Assembly: GCF_014654205.1 (NCBI RefSeq)
Contig: NZ_BNAW01000001.1
Coordinates: forward strand, 472,642-536,641
DNA from: Amycolatopsis bullii
GTDB lineage: Bacteria > Actinomycetota > Actinomycetes > Mycobacteriales > Pseudonocardiaceae
Length of the DNA stretch: 64,000 nucleotides
Direction: 5' to 3'
Shown here: one piece after another, positions 30,759 through 39,728 of the stretch
How the letters are laid out: each line of letters opens with the position of its first letter
Numbering within the stretch: position 1 is the stretch's first letter
Position numbers and translations under genes: made by a program
Notes under the pieces: generated by a model
The model's database searches: none
What the model was told of the DNA's origin: nothing
Seen by the model: the letters and a program-made list of their open reading frames with translations, nothing else

Positions 30759-32849
30759 ATGGCCGTGATCAGTTTCCTCGAAGAACACCGCACCTGGGTG
30801 CTCACCGGGGAGTCGTGCACGTACGCGCTGCGGCTCGACGAAGACGACGTCCCCACCCACGTGCACTGGGGCCCTCCCCTGCCCGAAGCTGACGTCGTCG
30901 AGCTGATGGAAAGCACACTTCCCTGGTGGGACGGCTTCAACGACCCGAACGAAGGGCTCGGGGAACTCGCCGCCGACGGCGGCACCCGGTACTGGACACC
31001 CGCCCTGCAGGTCCGGTTCGCCGACGGGACGCGGGCCCTCGAATGGCGGTACGCCGACCACGACGTCACCGACGGGCACCTGCGCCTGTTCTTCGAGGAC
31101 CGGCACTATCCGCTGCGGATCACCCTGCACTACCGGCTGCGCGGTGCCGTCCTCGAACGCTGGACCGAGCTCGGCGCGGACACCGACGTCGAAGTCGTCC
31201 GGGCCGATTCGGCCACCTGGGCGTTGCCGGTGTTCGAGGACTACCGGCTCAGCCACGTCACCGGTCGCTGGGCGGCGGAGACACAGCTGCACCGGTCGCC
31301 GGTGCCGCACGGCGAAACCGTCTTCGGCAGCCGCCGCGGGATCACCAGCCACCACGCCAACCCGTGGGTGATGGTCGACGACGGCACGGCGACCGAGGGC
31401 CACGGCGAGGTCTACGGGATCGCGCTGGCCTGGAGCGGGTCGTGGCGCCTGACCACCACCCGATCCTCGACCGGACGGCTGACGGTGAGCGGCGGCTTCG
31501 GCCAGGACGGCGTCGTCCACCGCGTCGGCCCGGGCCGTCCGCTGACCACCCCGGTCGCGGCCGGGCTGTACACCGACGGCGGGTTCGGTGCGGCGAGCCG
31601 CGCGTGGCACGCCTACGTCCTCGCGCACGTCCTGCCGCACCCGGACGAGCTGCGCCCGGTGCTCTACAACTCGTGGGAGGCCACCGGGTTCGACGTCACC
31701 GAGGCGGGGCAGCGGGCCCTCGCCGAGCGGGCGGCGGCACTCGGCGTCGAGCTGTTCGTGATGGACGACGGCTGGTTCGGCGCCCGCACCGGCGACCACG
31801 CCGGGCTCGGCGACTGGCAGGTCAACCGCGAGCGCTTCCCCGACGGGCTCAAGCCCTTGGTCGACGCGGTGCACGGGCTCGGCATGCGGTTCGGCATCTG
31901 GGTCGAGCCCGAGATGGTCAACCCGGACAGCGACCTCCACCGCGCCCACCCGGACTGGGTGCTGCACCACCCGCACCGGCGCCGTTCGGAGCTGCGGCGG
32001 CAGCTGGTACTCAACTTCGCGCGCCCGGACGTCGCGGCGTGGGCGCACGAGTGGCTTGACCGGCTCGTCGGCTCACAGGGCATCGACTTCCTCAAGTGGG
32101 ACATGAACCGGCCGTTCAGCGAAGCGGGCTGGCCCGGCGAACGCGACCAGGACCGGTTGTGGGTCGAGCACACCCGCGCGGTGTACGCGCTGCTCGACCG
32201 GCTGCGCGCGGACCACCCCGGGCTGCGGATCGAGGCGTGCGCGGGCGGCGGCGGGCGGATCGACCTCGGCGTGCTCACCCGCACCGACCAGGTCTGGACC
32301 TCCGACAACACCGACGCGCTCGACCGGCTGCGGATCCAGCACGGCTACGGGCAGGTCTACCCCGCCCGCGCGATGTCGGCGTGGGTCACCGACAACCCGA
32401 ACTTCGTGACGGCCCGTTCGGTGCCGCTGGAGTTCCGGTTCCACGTCGCCATGGCCGGCGTGCTCGGCCTCGGCGGTGACATCGTGCACTGGCCCGAAGA
32501 CGATCTCACGCTCGCGCGGGAGCTCGTGGCTCTCTACAAGGACATCCGGCCGGTCGTGCAACACGGCGCGCTGTACCGGCTCCGGCCGCCGGTCGACGAC
32601 GGCGTGACCGCGCTCCAGTACGTCCACGGCGATCGCGTGGTCGTGTTCGCCTACCGGCAGGCCGCGCACTTCAACGCGCCCGAGCGACCCCTGCGGCTGG
32701 CCGGTCTCGATCCCGCTCACCGGTACCTGGATCCCGATTCCGGCGTCACGCACAGCGGCGCCGTGCTCCTCGCCCGCGGACTGCCGCCCGGCCTTCCGAC
32801 CGGCGACTTCGCCAGCAGAGTCGTCCGGCTCGAGCGAGTAAAGATCTGA
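30759..32849 (+). CDS. GH36 alpha-galactosidase
   Basis: The 696-residue protein matches glycoside hydrolase family 36. A beta-sandwich N-terminal domain (to about residue 280) is followed by the TIM barrel with YNSWEATGFDVTE, VMDDGWFG and GIWVEPEMVNPDSDL. The nucleophile aspartate is in FLKWDMNR and the acid/base aspartate in VWTSDNTDALDRLRIQHG. It should release terminal alpha-galactose from oligosaccharides such as raffinose or melibiose. There is no signal peptide, so it acts inside the cell on imported sugars, which fits the sugar importer that follows. Two in-frame ATGs (30750, 30759) are possible. Confidence 0.93.
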   Translation: MAVISFLEEHRTWVLTGESCTYALRLDEDDVPTHVHWGPPLPEADVVELMESTLPWWDGFNDPNEGLGELAADGGTRYWTPALQVRFADGTRALEWRYADHDVTDGHLRLFFEDRHYPLRITLHYRLRGAVLERWTELGADTDVEVVRADSATWALPVFEDYRLSHVTGRWAAETQLHRSPVPHGETVFGSRRGITSHHANPWVMVDDGTATEGHGEVYGIALAWSGSWRLTTTRSSTGRLTVSGGFGQDGVVHRVGPGRPLTTPVAAGLYTDGGFGAASRAWHAYVLAHVLPHPDELRPVLYNSWEATGFDVTEAGQRALAERAAALGVELFVMDDGWFGARTGDHAGLGDWQVNRERFPDGLKPLVDAVHGLGMRFGIWVEPEMVNPDSDLHRAHPDWVLHHPHRRRSELRRQLVLNFARPDVAAWAHEWLDRLVGSQGIDFLKWDMNRPFSEAGWPGERDQDRLWVEHTRAVYALLDRLRADHPGLRIEACAGGGGRIDLGVLTRTDQVWTSDNTDALDRLRIQHGYGQVYPARAMSAWVTDNPNFVTARSVPLEFRFHVAMAGVLGLGGDIVHWPEDDLTLARELVALYKDIRPVVQHGALYRLRPPVDDGVTALQYVHGDRVVVFAYRQAAHFNAPERPLRLAGLDPAHRYLDPDSGVTHSGAVLLARGLPPGLPTGDFASRVVRLERVKI

Positions 32850-32881
32850 TCTATCCGGCCGCGTGGTGCCCTTTCGACGGG

Positions 32882-32919
32882 ATTCGATGCTTGACACTGC
32901 GTTAAACGTCCGATCGAAT
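32882..32919 (+). promoter_or_regulatory. probable promoter and operator of the sugar importer
   Basis: A good -35 hexamer TTGACA (32891-32896) is followed after 17 bases by a weak -10 (TCGAAT). Inverted 7-base arms ATTCGAT (32882-32888) and ATCGAAT (32913-32919) bracket the -35 and spacer, so a sugar-responsive repressor could bind here. The spacer also holds TTAAACG, like half of a LacI-family site. The identity of the regulator is inference. Confidence 0.5.
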
Positions 32920-32961
32920 GCCTCGTACATCACATATGGTGGGTGACGGAAGGCGGCGGTC

Positions 32962-34233
32962 ATGAGAAGGTCACTGGCGCTGGGCGCAGCGGCGCTCCTG
33001 GCGGTGAGCGCGTGCTCGGTCGGGTCGAACACCGGCGGCAGCGGCGGCGCGGAGATCACCTTCCTGACCTTCGAGACGCCGAACCTCACACCGTCCTATT
33101 GGGACGCCGCCATCAAGCGCGTCACCGACAAGAACCCGGGGATCAAGGTCAAGAAGCTCGTCGCGCCGACCGCCGACGGGCGGACGTCGTACGCGAAGCA
33201 GCTTCTGCAGTCCGGGCAGTTCCCGGACGTGATGATCGCCGTCGACTCGGCCGGCTTCGCCGAAGCGGGCAACCTCTACGCCTGGACGCCCGAGGAACTG
33301 AAGGACTTCCAGTTCCCGCAGGCCAATCCGGTCAACGGCAAGTACTACCAGCTGCCGGCCAACACCCAGACCATCCCGCCGATCTACTACAACAAGAAGA
33401 TGTTCGCCGACGCGGGCATCGCGGCGCCGCCGAAGACGTGGGACGAACTCGTCACCGACGCCGGCAAGCTGAAGGAAAAGGGCTTTCCGCCGTTCACCAT
33501 CGGCGGCGGCAAAGACGGCTTCCCGTCGTCGATGATCCTCTCCGGGCTGGTGAGCACCGAGGTCTACGACACGATGCCGGACTGGCTCACCCAGCGCCGC
33601 CAGGACAAGGTGAAGTTCGCCGATCCCGCGTTCCAGCACGCGTTTTCGAAGCTCGCCGACCTCGCGGCGAAGGGGTACGTCGACAAGACCAGCGTGTCCC
33701 GCGACTACGCGGCGACCGAGCAGGCGTTCCTCGACGGCCAGGGCGCGATGTACCCGATGGGCAACTGGTTCGCCGCCAACGCCGACTCGAAGAAGCACGA
33801 TTTCGAGGTTGGCGTGTTCAACTTCCCCACCGAGGACGGCAAACTCGTCGTCCCCGCCTACACCGGCGGCGGCATGATCGTGAACGCCAAGGCCGCGAAC
33901 CTCGAAGCAGCCAGGAAGTTCGCCCTCGGTTTCCAGCTCGACAAGGACCAGCTGGACGCGTCGGTGAAGGCCGACGGGCTGTTCCCGGCGATCAAGGGCT
34001 ACACGCCGCCGTCCGACGTCGGGGCGACGTTCAAGGCGGGCTACGACCTGTACGCCCAAGCCGTGCAGCAGAACGCCGTGGTCCACGCGTTCCGGTGGGA
34101 GACCGCCGACGACGGGCTGCTGCCGGGCATGAAGGACAAGGTCGACCAGGCCGCCCAGGACGTCATCACCGGCCGCAAGTCCGTGGCCGACGCGTGCACG
34201 TTCCTGGACACCGAGTGGGCGAAGGCGGGCTGA
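32962..34233 (+). CDS. sugar ABC importer, substrate-binding lipoprotein
   Basis: The 423-residue extracellular solute-binding protein (family 1, MalE-like) begins with a lipoprotein signal, LLAVSACSVG, placing the lipid-modified cysteine near residue 21. The body shows typical segments: FPDVMIAVDSAGFAEAGNLYAW, PPIYYNKKMFADAGI, GAMYPMGNWFAAN and YTGGGMIVNAKAAN. It should deliver an oligosaccharide, plausibly an alpha-galactoside because the GH36 gene lies directly upstream, to the two permeases that follow. A TTGACA promoter lies about 70 bases upstream, so it can be transcribed apart from the galactosidase. Confidence 0.9.
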   Translation: MRRSLALGAAALLAVSACSVGSNTGGSGGAEITFLTFETPNLTPSYWDAAIKRVTDKNPGIKVKKLVAPTADGRTSYAKQLLQSGQFPDVMIAVDSAGFAEAGNLYAWTPEELKDFQFPQANPVNGKYYQLPANTQTIPPIYYNKKMFADAGIAAPPKTWDELVTDAGKLKEKGFPPFTIGGGKDGFPSSMILSGLVSTEVYDTMPDWLTQRRQDKVKFADPAFQHAFSKLADLAAKGYVDKTSVSRDYAATEQAFLDGQGAMYPMGNWFAANADSKKHDFEVGVFNFPTEDGKLVVPAYTGGGMIVNAKAANLEAARKFALGFQLDKDQLDASVKADGLFPAIKGYTPPSDVGATFKAGYDLYAQAVQQNAVVHAFRWETADDGLLPGMKDKVDQAAQDVITGRKSVADACTFLDTEWAKAG

Positions 34234-34238
34234 CGTCC

Positions 34239-35177
34239 TTGACCGCCGTCGTCGCTCCCCCCGCCCCGTCCCGCCCTGCCGTCCGCCGCCGCCGACGTCG
34301 GCCGGTCTGGCCCCGGCTGGCGCACTTCGCGTCGTTCGGCGCGCCGGGCGTGCTCGTCTACCTGTGTTTCGTGATGGCGCCGATCTTGATCAGCTTCGGC
34401 TACAGCCTGACGAACTACAACCCGTTCAACCCGCCGGTGAAGTTCGTCGGCCTCGACAACTACCGGCTGCTGTTCAGCGACGAGCAGTTCCTGACCGCGC
34501 TGAAGGTGACCACGATCCTGACCTTGATCGTGGTGGTCGTGCCCAACGTGCTGGGCCTGGGCGTGGCGTTGCTGCTGGACCGGAAGGGCTGGCTGTACAA
34601 CGCTTTGCGGAGCGTGTTCTTCACCCCGGTGATCCTCAGTTCGGTGGTGGTGTCGATCGTCTGGTCCCGCTTGCTCGACGACCGCGGGCCACTGAATTCC
34701 TTGCTGCGCGCCGTGGGCGTCTCGCACCCGCCGGGCTGGCTGTCCGATCCGGACGTCGCGCTGTATTCGGTCGCGTCGATCGTGTGCTGGCAGATGCTCG
34801 GGTTCTGCGTCGTGGTCTACCTGGCCGGGTTGCAGGGGGTGCCGGCGGAGCTGCTGGAGGCCGCGGAGATCGACGGCGCGGGGCCGCTGCGCCGGTTCCG
34901 CGCGGTCACCTGGCCGCTGCTGGCCCCGTCGCTGACGATCAACACGGTGGTGCTGCTGATCTCGGCGTTCAAGACCTACGACTACGTCAAGGTGATCACC
35001 AACGGCGGCCCGGGTTCCGGCGCAACGGCCACCATCGCGTTCGACGTCCTCCAGACGGGCTTCGACTCCAACCACGTCGGTTACGCGTCCGCGATGGCCG
35101 TGCTGATGCTGGTGATCGTCGCGCTGGTGACGACGGTCGTGCTCAGTTTCCTGCGCCGCCGGGAGGTGGACCTGTGA
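34239..35177 (+). CDS. sugar ABC importer permease (MalF-type)
   Basis: The permease of about 312 residues has six membrane segments after a basic N-terminal tail ([20 protein letters not shown]). The EAA coupling loop is visible as LLEAAEIDGAGPLRRFRAVTWPLLAPSL, followed by NGGPGSGATATIAFDVLQ, a hallmark of MalF-type proteins. The start is uncertain: TTG 34239, five bases after the binding-protein stop, or GTG 34215, which would overlap it. It pairs with the next gene to form the translocation channel. Confidence 0.88.
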   Translation: MTAVVAPPAPSRPAVRRRRRRPVWPRLAHFASFGAPGVLVYLCFVMAPILISFGYSLTNYNPFNPPVKFVGLDNYRLLFSDEQFLTALKVTTILTLIVVVVPNVLGLGVALLLDRKGWLYNALRSVFFTPVILSSVVVSIVWSRLLDDRGPLNSLLRAVGVSHPPGWLSDPDVALYSVASIVCWQMLGFCVVVYLAGLQGVPAELLEAAEIDGAGPLRRFRAVTWPLLAPSLTINTVVLLISAFKTYDYVKVITNGGPGSGATATIAFDVLQTGFDSNHVGYASAMAVLMLVIVALVTTVVLSFLRRREVDL

Positions 35178-36001
35178 CCCACCCCCGTTCACCGGCCCGG
35201 CCCGCGGTGGCGTTGCTGGTCAGCGCGGTGTTCTTCGTGCCGTTGTATTTGGTGCTGGCCAACGTGTTCAAGCGGGGCGAGCTGATCGCGAAGGAGCCGG
35301 CGTCGCTGCCGCTGCCGCCGACGTTGGCGAACATCCACGCGGTGCTGACCCGGCCGGACGGGTTGTTCTGGGTCAGCCTGACGAACAGCATCGTGGTGAC
35401 GGTGCTGTCGATCCTGGTACTAACGGTGCTCTCGGCAATGCTGGGTCACTACCTTGCGCGCTCGGGCAAGCGGTGGACGAAGGTGCTGACTTTGGTCCTG
35501 CTGGCCGGCTTGATGATTCCGCCGCAGGTGATCCTGATCCCGATCACCGACGTGCTCCGGGTGACGCATCTGATGGCGACGCTGCAGGGGCTGATCCTGT
35601 TCAACGTCGGGTATTACGTGCCGTTCGGGGTGTTCGTGTTCACGGGCTTCATCCGCGGTGTGCCGGTGGAATTGGAGGAGGCGGCCCTGCTCGACGGAGC
35701 GAGCCGCATGCAGGTGTTCTGGCGAGTGGTGTTCCCCCTCCTCCGCCCAGCGACGGCATCGGTGTTGATTTTTCTGGGTGTGTGGATCTGGAACGACTTC
35801 ATCGATCCGTTGATCATTCTGGGACCCAGCCAGGGAACCACGATCACGACGGGCATCTACCGGTCGATCGGGCAGTATCAGGCGGATTTGGGCAGCGTGT
35901 TCGCGCTGATGTTCTTGGCGACGCTGCCGGTGTTGATCTTTTATCTGGCATTGCAGAAGCAGTTCGTGAAGGGCCTGACGGGCGGGGCGACGAAGGGTTG
36001 A
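35174..36001 (+). CDS. sugar ABC importer permease (MalG-type)
   Basis: This 275-residue permease carries six membrane helices and the EAA loop VELEEAALLDGASRMQVFWRVVFPLLRPA, then IWNDFIDPLIIL, the usual MalG pattern. Its GTG overlaps the previous stop (GTGA). No ATPase gene follows; in related actinomycetes a shared MsiK-type ATPase encoded elsewhere energises many such operons, and that is the likely arrangement here. The stop codon lies inside the first unit of the palindrome array downstream. Confidence 0.9.
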   Translation: MTHPRSPARPAVALLVSAVFFVPLYLVLANVFKRGELIAKEPASLPLPPTLANIHAVLTRPDGLFWVSLTNSIVVTVLSILVLTVLSAMLGHYLARSGKRWTKVLTLVLLAGLMIPPQVILIPITDVLRVTHLMATLQGLILFNVGYYVPFGVFVFTGFIRGVPVELEEAALLDGASRMQVFWRVVFPLLRPATASVLIFLGVWIWNDFIDPLIILGPSQGTTITTGIYRSIGQYQADLGSVFALMFLATLPVLIFYLALQKQFVKGLTGGATKG

Positions 36002-36498
36002 GCAGTGCTCTCCCGCGAGAGCAGTGCTCACTCAGGAGATGCGCAGGGCGCTCCCTTTCGAGAGCACCGCTCTCGAAAGGGAGCATCCTTCGCACCCAAG
36101 CGGGAAGCAGCAATCAGCTTCGAGAGCACTGCTCACAACCCAGACGCGTCGGCACACTCCAGAGCACCGCTCACCGCAACAACCATCACCATCCACCGCC
36201 GAGAGCACCGCTCTCGCGCAACAGCAGCCACCGCCCACCACCCAGAGCACCGCTCACACGCGGCGGCGACCGCTGCTCGCCACTGAGAGCACCGCTCTCC
36301 CAAAGCGCGCGCCTCCGCGTGCCGAAGAGAGCACCGATCAACTCAGCGAGCACCGCTCATGCGCCACTGCCGACCGAGCCCGCCGGTCGAGAGCACCGCT
36401 CTCCGACCGCTGCTCGCAACAGCGGGCAGTGTTCCGAGGCGAGAGCACCGCTCTCGCGAGTCGCCGGTACAACGCTCCAAACCGAGAGCACCGCTCTC
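36000..36498. repeat. array of 13 GAGAGC-ACC-GCTCTC palindromes
   Basis: Thirteen copies of a 15-bp palindrome (GAGAGCACCGCTCTC or a truncated or one-base variant) fill the gap between the MalG stop and the GNAT gene. Centres are at 36005, 36024, 36067, 36129, 36167, 36208, 36250, 36292, 36334, 36353, 36396, 36448 and 36491. Spacings are 19, 43, 62, 38, 41, 42, 42, 42, 19, 43, 52 and 43, close to multiples of one DNA turn. The intervening sequences are unique. The third copy is extended to 16-bp perfect arms (36050-36065 and 36069-36084), which could terminate transcription. Open frames here only translate the repeat (ESTAL, EHRS) and are not credible genes. Confidence 0.9.
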
Positions 36499-36534
36499 GC
36501 CGCGACAGTGACCGACCAAAGAGCGGCGCGCGCG

Positions 36535-37017
36535 TCAGAGCACCTTGACCATGGTGTCCGACTGTGCCGACCCGGCCCCCACCATCTCGTAGCCCTCCGC
36601 CAAATAGAGCCGCTGCGCGAAGTTCTTCCGTTCGACACTGAGACTGATCCGCCGCACACCAGCCTCACGAGCGCGACCTTCGAGAGCCCGAAGCAACGCG
36701 CGCCCGACACCCCGGCCACGCCAGGCAGCAGCCACACCGATCGTCAGCTCGGGAACGTCGGCAGCCACGAACCCATACCCCGGATCCTCGGCAGAAAAGA
36801 ACCGCAGCCAAGCCGCGCCAACCGCTTCCCCATCCACATCGGCAACCACACCGAGATCCCCACCCCGCGGCCAGTCAGCAACGTAATGCCCGGTATCCGG
36901 AGCCGCCAGCACACGACGGCGCGACTTCCTCTTCCACTCGGACGACCAGTTGACCGCGGCCACGAGCATGTCGGCGAGGAAGTCCCCGTCCGACGGCGTC
37001 GCCTCGCGGAGGATCAA
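36535..37017 (-). CDS. GNAT-family N-acetyltransferase
   Basis: The 160-residue protein has the GNAT fold. The acetyl-CoA loop is visible as IGVAAAWRGRGVGRALLRALEGRAREAG, followed by ISLSVERKNFAQRLYLAEGYEMVG. The substrate cannot be told from sequence; RimI-like protein acetylation or small-molecule acetylation are both possible. The start is TTG 37017, which overlaps the stop of the upstream ABC-F gene (TTGA), so translation is coupled. Both genes are read leftwards, away from the PaaX gene. Confidence 0.85.
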   Translation of the reverse strand: MILREATPSDGDFLADMLVAAVNWSSEWKRKSRRRVLAAPDTGHYVADWPRGGDLGVVADVDGEAVGAAWLRFFSAEDPGYGFVAADVPELTIGVAAAWRGRGVGRALLRALEGRAREAGVRRISLSVERKNFAQRLYLAEGYEMVGAGSAQSDTMVKVL

Positions 37018-38651
37018 AGCTCGCTGACCTTGCCGCCGTCGACGACCAAGCGGCGCGTCACCTGCACGGCGTCGAGCATCCGGCGGTCGTGCGTCACCAG
37101 CAGCAGCGTCCCCGGGTACCTGTCCAGCGCCGCCTCGAGCTGCTCGATCGCCGGCAGATCCAGGTGGTTGGTCGGCTCGTCCAGCACCAGCAGGTTCACC
37201 CCGCGCGCCTGCAGCAACGCCAGCGCCGCCCGCGTCCGCTCCCCCGGCGAGAGCGTCGCCGCCGGGCGCAGGACGTGGGCGGCCTTCAATCCGTACTTGG
37301 CCAGCAACGTCCGGACCTCCGCGTCCGCGAGCTCCGGCACCTCGCGCGCGAACGCCGAAACCAGCGGGACGTCACCGAGGAACAGCCGCCGCGCCTGGTC
37401 GACCTCGCCGACCACGACACCCGGCCCCAGCGCCGCGGCCCCGTCCGACAACGCGATCCGGCCCAGCAGCGCCGCCAGGAGCGTCGACTTGCCGGAGCCG
37501 TTCGCCCCGGTGATGGCGACCTTGTCCGCCCAGTCGATCTGCAGGTCCACCGGTCCGAGCGTGAACTCGCCCCGCCGGACCACCGCGCCGCGCAGCGTCG
37601 CGACCACCGCGCCCGCCCGCGGGGCCGCGGCGATCTCCATCCGCAGCTCCCACTCCTTGCGCGGCTCCTCGACGACCTCCAGCCGCTCGATCATCCGGTC
37701 GGTCTGCCGTGCCTTCGACGCCTGCTTCTCCGTCGCCTCGGTGCGGAACTTGCGCGCCGCCTTGTCGTTGTCGGGCTGCTTCCGGCGGGCGTTCTTGACG
37801 CCCTTCTCCATCCACGCCCGCTGCATCCGCCCGCGCGCCTCCAGCGACGCCTTCGTGTCGGCGTACTCCTCGTACTCCTCGCGCGCGTGCCGCCGGGCGA
37901 CCTCGCGCTCTTCGAGGTAGGACTCGTACCCGCCGCCGTAGACGTTCACCTGCTGCTGGGCCAGGTCCAGCTCGACCACCCGGTCGACGGTCCGCGCCAG
38001 GAACTCGCGGTCGTGGCTCACCAGCACCGTCGCCGCGCGGAGGCCGGACACGAACCGTTCCAGCCGGGCCAGGCCGTCCAGGTCGAGGTCGTTCGTCGGC
38101 TCGTCGAGCAGGAAGACGTCGTAGCGGCTCAGCAGCAGCGAGGCGAGCCCCGCCCGCGCTGCCTGGCCGCCCGAGAGCGACGTCATCGGCTGGTCCAGGT
38201 CCACGGCCAGGCCGAGGTCGGCGGCCACTTCGGCGGCCCGGTCGTCGAGGTCGGCGCCGCCGAGGGCGAGCCACCGGTCCAGCGCCGCGGCGTAGAGGTC
38301 GTCCGCGCCCGGTGCACCGTCGGTCAACGCCGAGGTCGCCGCGTCGAGGTCGGCCTGGGCCGCCGAGACGCCGGTGCGCCGCGCCAGGAAGGCCCGCACC
38401 GACTCGCCTTCGCGCCGTTCCGGCTCCTGCGGCAGGTGCCCGACGGTCGCGGCCGGCGGGTTCAGCCGGACCTCGCCACTGTCGGGCTTCGCGAGTCCCG
38501 CGAGGGTGCGCAGGAGCGTGGACTTGCCGGCGCCGTTGACGCCGACCAGGCCGACGACGTCCCCGGGGGCGACGACGAGATCGAGGCCGGAGAAGAGGAT
38601 GCGGTCACCGTGGCCCGCGGCCAGGTCCTTCGCGACGAGAGTTGCGCTCAT
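37014..38651 (-). CDS. ABC-F family ATPase (ribosome-associated)
   Basis: The 545-residue protein has two ABC ATPase domains and no membrane segments. Domain 1 has GVNGAGKST, LSGGQAARAGLA and VFLLDEPTNDLD. Domain 2 has GANGSGKST, LSPGERTRAALAL and LLVLDEPTNHLD. A charged arginine/lysine-rich linker (about residues 230-320) joins them, as in ABC-F proteins that enter the ribosomal E site. Some relatives protect against ribosome-targeting antibiotics and others are translation factors; which applies here cannot be told. All catalytic glutamates are intact. Confidence 0.9.
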   Translation of the reverse strand: MSATLVAKDLAAGHGDRILFSGLDLVVAPGDVVGLVGVNGAGKSTLLRTLAGLAKPDSGEVRLNPPAATVGHLPQEPERREGESVRAFLARRTGVSAAQADLDAATSALTDGAPGADDLYAAALDRWLALGGADLDDRAAEVAADLGLAVDLDQPMTSLSGGQAARAGLASLLLSRYDVFLLDEPTNDLDLDGLARLERFVSGLRAATVLVSHDREFLARTVDRVVELDLAQQQVNVYGGGYESYLEEREVARRHAREEYEEYADTKASLEARGRMQRAWMEKGVKNARRKQPDNDKAARKFRTEATEKQASKARQTDRMIERLEVVEEPRKEWELRMEIAAAPRAGAVVATLRGAVVRRGEFTLGPVDLQIDWADKVAITGANGSGKSTLLAALLGRIALSDGAAALGPGVVVGEVDQARRLFLGDVPLVSAFAREVPELADAEVRTLLAKYGLKAAHVLRPAATLSPGERTRAALALLQARGVNLLVLDEPTNHLDLPAIEQLEAALDRYPGTLLLVTHDRRMLDAVQVTRRLVVDGGKVSEL

Positions 38652-38737
38652 GAGGTAGCCGAGTCTACGACCTCGTGGTGAACTGTCAGATCAAGGTCAA
38701 AACCACCGACGGTGTGTGTCCCGTGGCGCTTTGATCA

Positions 38738-38801
38738 CTCACTGTGGGTACCCTGTTCGGTTGTCAGTGCCGCGACACAGTAGTGCCACAACCACAGTGA
38801 G
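38738..38801. promoter_or_regulatory. nested inverted repeats upstream of the PaaX-type gene
   Basis: CTCACTGTGG (38738-38747) is matched by CCACAGTGAG (38792-38801), and inside it GGTTGT (38759-38764) by ACAACC (38788-38793). The dyad ends just before the regulator's start, so it is a candidate autoregulatory operator. It is inferred from symmetry only. Confidence 0.5.
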
Positions 38802-38814
38802 GTCGGTGAACAGC

Positions 38815-39726
38815 ATGGGCGAGCCCGCTCCCCCGGTCACCCTCGGCCGCAGGCCGAAGCCGAGGGAAGGCCGGCCGTCCGCGCCGCGGCCCACGGTGAG
38901 CCGGCGTCGCGAGGTCAGTCACGCCAGCGCGCGATCGCTGCTCATGACCGTCCTGGGCGAGTACGCGCTGCCGCGGGACAAGCCGGTCTGGACGTCGATG
39001 CTCGTCGAGGTGCTCGGCATCCTCGACATCGAGGAGAAGTCGGCGCGGCAGGCGCTGGCCCGCTCGGCCGCCGAAGGCTGGGTGGTGTCCGAGCGCGTCG
39101 GGCGCCGCGTGCGCTGGTCGCTGACGCCGCCGGGGCGCCGCCTGCTGACCGAGGGCGCCGACCGGATCTACGCGTTCGGCCGCGAGGAACGCCGCTGGAA
39201 CGGGCAGTGGCTGATGCTGATCGTCTCCGTCCCCGAGGCCAAGCGCGACCTGCGCCACCGCCTGCGCACGCGGCTGACCTGGGCGGGCTTCGGCTCGCCG
39301 GTCGCCGGCGTGTGGGTCAGCCCGGACCTGTCCCGGCAGCGGGAGGCCCAGCAGATCGTCAGCGAACTCGGCCTCGACGCGCAGGCGATGTCGTTCACCG
39401 CCGCGTACGGCGAGGTCGGCGAGCAGGAGTCGATGGTCGCCCGGTCCTGGGACCTGACCGAGCTGAAGGACCGCTACGAGGACTTCATCGACCGATTCAC
39501 CGGCCTGCACCCGACCGGCGGCCGGGCGGTGCTGCGCGCGCAGACCGAGCTGGTCCACGAGTGGCGGCGGTTCCCGTTCCTGGACCCGCAGCTGCCGGCC
39601 GAGCTGCTCCCGGCGAAGTGGAGCGGGACGAAAGCGGCGGAACTGTTCCATCACAAACACGTCGACTGGCGCCCCGAGGCCCAGCAGTATTGGGACGACA
39701 TCGTCGAAGCCGAAGAAGCAGGGTGA
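38815..39726 (+). CDS. PaaX-family transcriptional regulator
   Basis: The 303-residue protein has a winged-helix N-terminus after a basic, flexible start (ARSLLMTVLGEYALP, then KSARQALARSAAEGWVVSERVGRRVRWSLTPPGRRLL), followed by the PaaX central domain (WNGQWLMLIVSVPEAKRDLRHRLRTRLTWAGFG) and its C-terminal helical part. PaaX in E. coli represses phenylacetate catabolism and responds to phenylacetyl-CoA. Here the next gene, two bases on, is an enoyl-CoA hydratase, so control of an acyl-CoA pathway is plausible, but no phenylacetate genes are present. ATG 38815 is chosen; in-frame GTGs at 38797 and 38806 are alternatives. Confidence 0.88.
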   Translation: MGEPAPPVTLGRRPKPREGRPSAPRPTVSRRREVSHASARSLLMTVLGEYALPRDKPVWTSMLVEVLGILDIEEKSARQALARSAAEGWVVSERVGRRVRWSLTPPGRRLLTEGADRIYAFGREERRWNGQWLMLIVSVPEAKRDLRHRLRTRLTWAGFGSPVAGVWVSPDLSRQREAQQIVSELGLDAQAMSFTAAYGEVGEQESMVARSWDLTELKDRYEDFIDRFTGLHPTGGRAVLRAQTELVHEWRRFPFLDPQLPAELLPAKWSGTKAAELFHHKHVDWRPEAQQYWDDIVEAEEAG

Positions 39727-39728
39727 AC

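Noticed and set aside
36000..36498. CRISPR array
   Set aside because: The repeats are 15-bp palindromes, variable in length, with irregular spacers of as little as 4-6 bases and no cas genes nearby.
36024..36548. A 174-residue open frame with repeating ESTAL/EHRS units
   Set aside because: It merely translates the palindromic array; several frames are open through the same repeats and none has a ribosome site or non-repeat content.
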